Below are positions 5,854 through 10,337 of a DNA stretch of 10,337 bases, piece by piece (the first letter of the stretch is position 1; each line of letters begins with the position of its first letter). Position numbers and translations under genes: made by a program. The notes under the pieces were generated by a model that had not been told where the DNA came from, did no database searches, and saw only the letters and a list, made by a program, of their open reading frames with translations. Origin of the DNA: Lutispora sp. (GTDB lineage: Bacteria > Bacillota > Clostridia > Lutisporales > Lutisporaceae); the NCBI GenBank assembly GCA_030834765.1, contig JAUQXG010000235.1, forward strand, positions 1 through 10,337. The letters are read 5' to 3'.

Positions 5854-7089
5854 CTAATTGACGGTGTCTTCCAGCTTTAGATATTTTGCCAAAAGTGTTG
5901 TTGTGGGTGCCTGAATAGAAACTGTAACAAGGATAGTCATAAATGTAACTGCAGATATGATTTCGCTGTATAGCAGACCTTGGCTTATGAGCATGCCACA
6001 TAAAGCTGCTGGTATTACACCTGTTTCTCTTACCCATGATATAAAAAGTATCTCTTTTATACTCCAATTTGCTCTTTTATCAGGACTTGCAGATACAAAC
6101 ACTGATATTGGTCTTATAATAAATATTAAAGTTAATACAACAACTAAAGCTTGTTTCCAATAGAGTGCTAAAGTTGAGAAATCAATGAAAGTCCCAAGTA
6201 AAATAAATATAAGCATTCTGAGTATTAAGGTTACTACTTCTTTAAACTTCATATGTGTTTCATAGCACTCATCAGGTATATGAAGGTTAAGGATACCTTT
6301 GTTTCCGCAGATGATACCTACGATAAATACTGCCATGAAGCCAGAGAAGCCTAATTTGTCGCCTATAACATAAGCTAGGATCACTGTAACGATAGCAACG
6401 ATTGAAGTATAATCTGACAATATACCATATTTTTTATGACCTACCAACGAAGTGGATAGGAGCCCAAGGATAATTCCTATCACTGCTCCTCCAAGAGCCA
6501 TTTTGATAAGTCCAAGACCGCTATCTACCAGTGAAAAACCTCTGCCGTTTATTGCAGCAAGGACAGCAAAAGTCACGATTGCGCCTGCTGCATCATTGAA
6601 AGCCGATTCTGATATAATTGTTTGCTTTAATCTTTCATTTACATTCATTTTTTTGAAAAGTGGAACAAGTACTGCTGGGTCCGTTGAAGCTATTACTGCG
6701 CCCATGAGTGCACAGTATATAAATGGAATTTTAAATACTATATAAGCTATGGCTCCTGTACCTAATGCTGATATGACAACTCCCAAAGTTGATAAAAGTC
6801 CTACTGTCATTTTTACTTTTCTGAGCACTTTTAATTTTATTTCTCGGCCTCCGTCATAAAGTATATAGGCTGATCCGAAAATCAAAATTAATTGGCTTCC
6901 ATAAGGCACAGCTTCAAAATTAAGGATGTTTAAAACCTGTGGGCCTAATATGACACCAGCCACGATAAAAAGTATTACATCAGGGATCTTTATTATACCG
7001 CTAAGTTTTCCTGAGAAAGAGCCTATAATAAGAATGAGTGCAGATATTGATAAAATACGTTCTGCCACATTTACTGCTGCAGCTTCCAT
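5854..7089 (-). CDS. CPA1/NhaP-like cation:proton antiporter
   Basis: The 411-aa protein is almost entirely hydrophobic, with about 11-12 membrane segments, and belongs to the Na+(K+)/H+ exchanger family. Landmarks are KIPDVILFIVAGVILGP early on, FGSAYILYDGGREI, ASTDPAVL (about 134-141) in the unwound helix, and ESAFNDAAG (161-169), whose Asn-Asp pair (N165, D166) is the CPA1-type ion-binding site. A late WVRETGVIPAALC carries the conserved Arg. It ends after the membrane domain, with no TrkA_C/RCK nucleotide-binding tail, so regulation by NAD or c-di-AMP through such a domain is not expected. Whether Na+ or K+ is exchanged cannot be decided. The start is ATG 7089, with AGGAAG 8 nt upstream; the in-frame GTG at 7098 would touch the ribosome binding site. 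Confidence 0.9.
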   Translation of the reverse strand: MEAAAVNVAERILSISALILIIGSFSGKLSGIIKIPDVILFIVAGVILGPQVLNILNFEAVPYGSQLILIFGSAYILYDGGREIKLKVLRKVKMTVGLLSTLGVVISALGTGAIAYIVFKIPFIYCALMGAVIASTDPAVLVPLFKKMNVNERLKQTIISESAFNDAAGAIVTFAVLAAINGRGFSLVDSGLGLIKMALGGAVIGIILGLLSTSLVGHKKYGILSDYTSIVAIVTVILAYVIGDKLGFSGFMAVFIVGIICGNKGILNLHIPDECYETHMKFKEVVTLILRMLIFILLGTFIDFSTLALYWKQALVVVLTLIFIIRPISVFVSASPDKRANWSIKEILFISWVRETGVIPAALCGMLISQGLLYSEIISAVTFMTILVTVSIQAPTTTLLAKYLKLEDTVN

Positions 7090-7120
7090 AAAACACACTT
7101 CCTTTTACTATTTAAAAATT

Positions 7121-7169
7121 ATTAAAGGCGAATTGTATACAATGTACAATTCGCACTTTATAGATTGTA
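7121..7169 (-). promoter_or_regulatory. Antiporter promoter with embedded ATTGTA/TACAAT operator array
   Basis: On the minus strand TTGTAC (7149-7144) and TTTAAT (7126-7121) form a promoter with a 17-bp spacer, about 30 bp ahead of the antiporter start. The spacer contains the perfect 12-bp palindrome ATTGTATACAAT (7132-7143). Another TACAAT is at 7145-7150 and a further ATTGTA at 7164-7169, making four half-sites in 38 bp. A longer inverted repeat is also present: GCGAATTGTA (7128-7137) with TACAATTCGC (7145-7154). This arrangement suggests a dimeric regulator acting at the promoter. The regulator is unknown. Confidence 0.5.
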
Positions 7170-7334
7170 CTCCTAAAAATTTAGATGTGCAACATTATGT
7201 AACTTTTGAAACATTGATAAAAAATTGTCCTAAAAACAAACGTCTTTATGTGAAAATTTCATGAATTTAAACTATATTATAATCTTCATTCTATTGGTAT
7301 AATAATGATTAAAAGAATCTAATAAATCATTTTC

Positions 7335-7362
7335 TTGGCGGTTAAGAAATTTGAGGTATAAT
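7335..7362 (+). promoter_or_regulatory. Promoter of the DUF1232-methyltransferase-prsW cluster
   Basis: TTGGCG (7335-7340) and a perfect TATAAT (7357-7362) have a 16-bp spacer, placing the start near 7369, about 24 nt before the ATG at 7393. A second extended -10 (TGGTATAAT) ends at 7303, so two starts may be used. The rest of the 303-bp gap (7090-7392) holds the antiporter promoter and operator, AT-rich DNA and a 7-bp inverted repeat (AATGATT 7304-7310, AATCATT 7325-7331). I see no RNA gene or riboswitch in it. Confidence 0.5.
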
Positions 7363-7392
7363 TCTATATTTTATACGGGATTTGGTGATATA

Positions 7393-7692
7393 ATGAAGAA
7401 TTTTTTTTATAAGTTAAAAATGACTTTTGAATATGTGAAGGATAAGGAAGTTCCTTTTTATCGAAAATTGCTTATTATTATTGCTTTTACCTATTTTATT
7501 TTTCCTGTAGATATCGTGCCTGATTTCATTATAGGTCTTGGACTTTTAGATGATGTTGCAGTTTTGACATTTATTTGGGCTGCATTAAAGTCTGAAATAA
7601 ATGAATATATTGCAAAAAAGGAAATACAAAAGTTTGATAAATCTAAAGTAATAGAGTTTGAAAAATTTAACAGCGATAAAAAGCCCGATTAA
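7393..7692 (+). CDS. DUF1232 (YkvA-like) small membrane protein
   Basis: This 99-aa protein carries the DUF1232 signature around residues 26-56. A hydrophobic stretch leads into FIFPVDIVPDFIIGLGLLDD, with the invariant PxDxxPDxxxxxGxxDD pattern. Family members are small, usually membrane-associated proteins of unknown function. The N-terminus is basic and amphipathic, and the last 35 residues are charged and probably cytosolic. The ATG at 7393 is preceded by a modest GGTGA 4 nt away. An in-frame TTG at 7351 lies upstream of the predicted transcription start and can be excluded. The stop codon sits within the loop of a terminator hairpin that separates this gene from the methyltransferase gene 35 nt downstream. 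Confidence 0.85.
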   Translation: MKNFFYKLKMTFEYVKDKEVPFYRKLLIIIAFTYFIFPVDIVPDFIIGLGLLDDVAVLTFIWAALKSEINEYIAKKEIQKFDKSKVIEFEKFNSDKKPD

Positions 7693-7708
7693 AACGGGCT
7701 TTAGTTTT
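7680..7708 (+). terminator. Hairpin terminator or attenuator overlapping the DUF1232 stop
   Basis: AAAGCCCG (7680-7687) pairs with CGGGCTTT (7695-7702) across a 7-nt loop that contains the TAA stop. An interrupted T tract (TTTAGTTTT, 7700-7708) follows. The methyltransferase ribosome binding site comes 3 nt later, and no new promoter is visible between. Downstream genes therefore depend on read-through unless a promoter lies inside DUF1232. Ribosomes ending at the stop would cover the left arm, so translation could prevent the hairpin. Confidence 0.7.
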
Positions 7709-7727
7709 GGTAGGAGTTGATTATTTG

Positions 7728-9404
7728 ATGGAGAGACCTGATATTTATGAAGAGGGCAGACAACTGGAAAAAGAAATGCCTATTTCTAATAGAAAAGAAA
7801 AAGGTGTATTTTATACACCTATAGAAATAGTAAAATATATGATTGCTCATACTTTAAGGGATGTAGACTTGAGAGTTGATAAGGAGATAAGAATACTTGA
7901 TATTTCTTGTGGTGCCGGCTACTTCCTTGCGGAAGCTTTCCAATATTTAAGCAGCAAATATTCAGGTATGGAGAAATATATTGTAGAAAACATTCTATGG
8001 GGCACTGATATAAATCAGGAGGCTATCGGCTTAGCGAAAAAAGAGTTAAATTTTCTAGCGAAGCAAGAATGTAAAGTAAACTTAAATTGTTATGATAGTT
8101 TACTCTATGATGAATCGAATATAACTGGTATGAAGAATGGAAGTTTTGATTATATAATAGGAAATCCTCCTTACATAGGACATAAAAAAGTGCCTTCTGA
8201 ATACAAAAAAAAGCTGCAAAGACTTTATCGTGATATTTATAGAGACAAGGCTGATATATCGTATTGCTTTGTAAAAAGAGCTGTAGACCTTTTGAAGCAA
8301 GGGGGAATATTGTCTTTTATAACCTCCAGGTACTTTCTTGAAGGACCCTCAGCAGTTGGGCTTAGAAGGTTTATTGCAGATAACTGCCAAGTCATCAGCA
8401 TTATTGATTTTGAAGGGTTTGGGGTTTTTAAAGATGCAGGGGTTGCAACTTGTATTATCACTTTAAAAAAGGGACAGGGTAACAAAAAAACTGAAGTAAT
8501 GAAACTTTTACATAAACCAAAATCAAAAATCTTTTCTTTTGAAAATGCAAGTTTTAGGTGCTTTGATGTTGCTTCTGAAAATCTTAAGTCTCAGGGCTGG
8601 CTGCTTTTGGAGAATGAAAGTCTTCATATATATGAATTGGTGGAAAATTTTGGCACTCATAGTTTAGATCAAATTTTTGAAAGCTATCAAGGTATCATCA
8701 CTGGTTGCGATAAAGCCTTCATTTTGACACAAGAAGAGATTAAAAGTCATAATATTGAAAAAGAGCTTATCAAGCCTTGGATAAAAAATAGCGATGTACA
8801 AATACATTTTGTGAAAGAAGCCAATAAGTATTTGATATATGCAGATGCCATAACAGATACTGCCTGTTACCCCAATGCTATAAAGCATATAGGCCAATAC
8901 AGACAAAGGCTGGAGAGTCGACGAGAATGTAAAAATGGAGTAAGGGAATGGTATAATTTGCAATGGGGAAGGAAACAAGAGATCTTTGAAAACACAAAGA
9001 TTATTTATCCCTACAAGTCCTCCAAAAATAGATTTAACATAGATGATAAAGGAAATTATTGCAGCGCAGATGTATATTGCCTGCTCCCTAAGAAAGAGAT
9101 GAATGCACCTCTTGAATATATTACTGCAATACTTAATTCAAAGCTTTTTCAATTTTATTTTAAATGTTATGGTAAAAAAATAAGTGAAGATTTGTATGAT
9201 TATTATCCAAACACTGTACTTAGGATGAAACTGAATTTAGAAAGTATAGATAAAAAGCTGTTAAGCTATTCAAAAGAATTGAGAGATCATGGCTATGTTT
9301 TGAAAATAAATCATTTCATAGAGAAAATAGACCAAAGGGTTTATGAAATCTATGGTTTAAATGAAAACCAAATAAGAATGATTGAAAAGGGGGAGTCCCA
9401 CTGA
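7728..9404 (+). CDS. Orphan N6-adenine DNA methyltransferase, CamA-like
   Basis: The 558-aa class I SAM-dependent methyltransferase has the gamma-type order of M.TaqI/Eco57I enzymes. GVFYTP is at 26-31, SAM motif I DISCGAGYFL at 58-67, an acidic GTDIN strand follows, and catalytic NPPY is at 146-149. A C-terminal target-recognition domain holds GIITGCDKAF (from 322), RRECKNGVREWYNLQWGR (398-415) and IIYPYKSSKNRF (425-436), then ILNSKLFQFYFK. These C-terminal motifs, and NPPYIGHKK, closely resemble those I remember from C. difficile CamA, which methylates the last A of CAAAAA and affects sporulation. No restriction enzyme is adjacent. The start is uncertain: TAGGAG (7711-7716) is 8 nt from TTG 7725 and 11 nt from ATG 7728; both give almost the same protein. 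It shares TGATG with prsW. Confidence 0.88.
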   Translation: MERPDIYEEGRQLEKEMPISNRKEKGVFYTPIEIVKYMIAHTLRDVDLRVDKEIRILDISCGAGYFLAEAFQYLSSKYSGMEKYIVENILWGTDINQEAIGLAKKELNFLAKQECKVNLNCYDSLLYDESNITGMKNGSFDYIIGNPPYIGHKKVPSEYKKKLQRLYRDIYRDKADISYCFVKRAVDLLKQGGILSFITSRYFLEGPSAVGLRRFIADNCQVISIIDFEGFGVFKDAGVATCIITLKKGQGNKKTEVMKLLHKPKSKIFSFENASFRCFDVASENLKSQGWLLLENESLHIYELVENFGTHSLDQIFESYQGIITGCDKAFILTQEEIKSHNIEKELIKPWIKNSDVQIHFVKEANKYLIYADAITDTACYPNAIKHIGQYRQRLESRRECKNGVREWYNLQWGRKQEIFENTKIIYPYKSSKNRFNIDDKGNYCSADVYCLLPKKEMNAPLEYITAILNSKLFQFYFKCYGKKISEDLYDYYPNTVLRMKLNLESIDKKLLSYSKELRDHGYVLKINHFIEKIDQRVYEIYGLNENQIRMIEKGESH

Positions 9405-10075
9405 TGCTTTTTTTGACTGCTATTGCACCTTCTATTGCGTTATTATATTATTTTTATAAAAGAGATAAATATGAAAAAGAACCAAGAAGGCTTCTTGCTA
9501 GAGCATTTTTTATAGGTTGTATTAGTGTTATACCTGTTGTAATTGTTGAAATGCAATTGAATTTATTTGAAAGACCTGGTGATAACTTTATTACAGCAGG
9601 ATATACCGCATTTATTGTTGCAGGGCTTGTGGAAGAATCATTTAAATATTTAGCATTTTACTTTTACATTTGGAGACATACAGAATTTGACGAGATGTAT
9701 GATGGCATCGTATATTGTGTATTTATATCCCTAGGGTTTGCTACTGTAGAAAACATAGGCTATGTTGTTGGTTCAGGGTTTAGCACTGCACTTGTGCGAG
9801 CCATGACAGCCATACCAGCCCACGCTCTGTTTGGTGTTGTCATGGGATATTATTTAGGCATTGCGAAATTTATCAGCTTGAATGTAAGAGCTAAATATAT
9901 GAAGCTGGGATTTTTTATACCTATATTGCTTCATGGAGTGTATGACTTCATACTATTTTCCCAGAAATTTTATTTGTTAGTCATATTCATACCTTATATG
10001 TTATATTTGTGGAGAAGAGGACTGCGGCATGTAGATGAACTTGTAGAAGCTTCACCTTATAAGTCTGAAAAATAG
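9404..10075 (+). CDS. prsW: PrsW-family glutamic-type intramembrane protease
   Basis: The 223-aa polytopic membrane protein has all the conserved catalytic-type residues of PrsW (a relative of the Abi/CAAX protease fold). These are E77-E78 and K81 in GLVEESFKYLAF, E116 in ATVENIGY, H140 in IPAHALFG, and H177 with D181 in LLHGVYDF, each in or next to hydrophobic segments. In Bacillus subtilis PrsW makes the first cut in the anti-sigma factor RsiW and frees sigma-W under envelope stress; in clostridia homologues act on other anti-sigma factors. No anti-sigma gene is in this window, so the substrate lies elsewhere. GGGGGAG (9389-9395) is 8 nt before the ATG, and the ATG overlaps the methyltransferase TGA by one base, so translation is probably coupled. 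Confidence 0.92.
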   Translation: MLFLTAIAPSIALLYYFYKRDKYEKEPRRLLARAFFIGCISVIPVVIVEMQLNLFERPGDNFITAGYTAFIVAGLVEESFKYLAFYFYIWRHTEFDEMYDGIVYCVFISLGFATVENIGYVVGSGFSTALVRAMTAIPAHALFGVVMGYYLGIAKFISLNVRAKYMKLGFFIPILLHGVYDFILFSQKFYLLVIFIPYMLYLWRRGLRHVDELVEASPYKSEK

Positions 10076-10097
10076 AGATGCCCATAGGGTGTCTCTA
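10068..10097. terminator. Shared terminator between prsW and the convergent chromate-transporter gene
   Basis: TAGAGATGCCC (10073-10083) pairs with GGGTGTCTCTA (10087-10097) over 11 bp with two G-U wobbles and a 3-nt loop. Read leftward it is followed by a run of five T (10072-10068), so it is a good terminator for the minus-strand gene. Read rightward the tail is weak (TAATAATCTGTTT). The prsW TAG stop is the first part of the stem. Confidence 0.75.
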
Positions 10098-10118
10098 TAA
10101 TAATCTGTTTCAATATAG

Positions 10119-10337
10119 CTACATAATTCCATAAAACAATATGCCCAATACACCGGAAATGAGGATTGCCACAATAGGATTTAATTTGAATTTATAAACA
10201 CCTATAAAAATCAAAACTCCTATGATTACACTTTTACTATCAGGAAAGGATACTTTTCCTATTTTGAAACAAGCCGCCCCTATTAGTCCTAACACAGCAG
10301 GTCTTATTCCTTTCAGAGTCCATTTTACACCTTCAAG
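10119..10337 (-). CDS. Chromate-transporter-family protein (5' part outside window)
   Basis: On the minus strand a frame open from the window edge gives 72 residues and ends in TAG (10121-10119). It contains TLKGIRPAVLGLIGAA, a short variable stretch, a hydrophobic segment VIIGVLIFIGVY, then FKLNPIVAILISGVLGIL, which is the characteristic C-terminus of the ChrA/chromate-transporter domain. In Firmicutes this family often occurs as two adjacent single-domain genes that pair to form a transporter, so a partner may lie to the right. Many members have never been tested for chromate transport. It converges on prsW with a shared terminator. Confidence 0.82.
   Translation of the reverse strand, partial: LEGVKWTLKGIRPAVLGLIGAACFKIGKVSFPDSKSVIIGVLIFIGVYKFKLNPIVAILISGVLGILFYGIM

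Noticed and set aside
6452-6745. 97-codon open frame on the + strand opposite the antiporter gene
   Set aside because: It lacks a ribosome binding site and family motifs and lies wholly within the well-supported antiporter gene. The same reasoning removes the frames at 2756-2989 (-), 3933-4175 (-), 4962-5159 (+), 8237-8485 (-) and 8664-8978 (-).
7707-9404. Type II restriction-modification system
   Set aside because: The methyltransferase has an Eco57I/TaqI-like layout, but there is no nuclease motif in its short N-terminus and neither neighbour is a nuclease. DUF1232 and PrsW flank it.

Overview
The window looks like chromosome of a low-GC, spore-forming-type Firmicute of the class Clostridia. 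The DNA is AT-rich and has AGGAGG-type ribosome binding sites, TATAAT promoters and many strong hairpin terminators. Several proteins have their nearest recognisable relatives in Clostridia: a CamA-like DNA adenine methyltransferase, PrsW, a DUF2935 relic, a single-barrel Old Yellow Enzyme and a divergently placed MocR regulator. There are no rRNA or tRNA genes, CRISPR arrays, IS elements or phage genes. It reads as ordinary chromosome with a few unusual genes.

Left part (1-1965). A GNAT acetyltransferase, cut by the window edge, runs rightward into a perfect 34-bp palindromic terminator. A leftward block faces it: a 27-residue Lys/Glu-rich microprotein (417-500), a CoA-binding Rossmann protein, a degraded 3' end of a DUF2935 gene, and a LysE-family exporter.

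Middle part (1966-7089). A MocR-type regulator is divergent from lysE, with a direct repeat between them. It is followed 2 nt later by a nitroreductase-family protein, so regulator, exporter and flavoenzyme form one likely local circuit. Leftward and separate from it lie three genes. The first is a 165-aa protein that resembles a CpaF/VirB11 secretion ATPase with its Walker A lysine and threonine lost. The second is an Old Yellow Enzyme-type oxidoreductase. The third is a CPA1/NhaP-like cation:proton antiporter, whose promoter contains an array of ATTGTA/TACAAT half-sites.

Right part (7090-10337). A rightward cluster holds a small DUF1232 membrane protein, a stand-alone N6-adenine DNA methyltransferase resembling Clostridioides difficile CamA, and a PrsW-type intramembrane protease. 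The methyltransferase and prsW overlap by 1 nt (TGATG). A terminator hairpin that includes the DUF1232 stop codon sits just ahead of the methyltransferase ribosome binding site and could act as an attenuator. The window ends in the 3' end of a convergent chromate-transporter-family gene.

The two strongest leads are the CamA-like methyltransferase coupled to an intramembrane protease, and the apparently dead secretion-ATPase homologue. All family calls come from reading the sequence and from memory of the families; no search was run.
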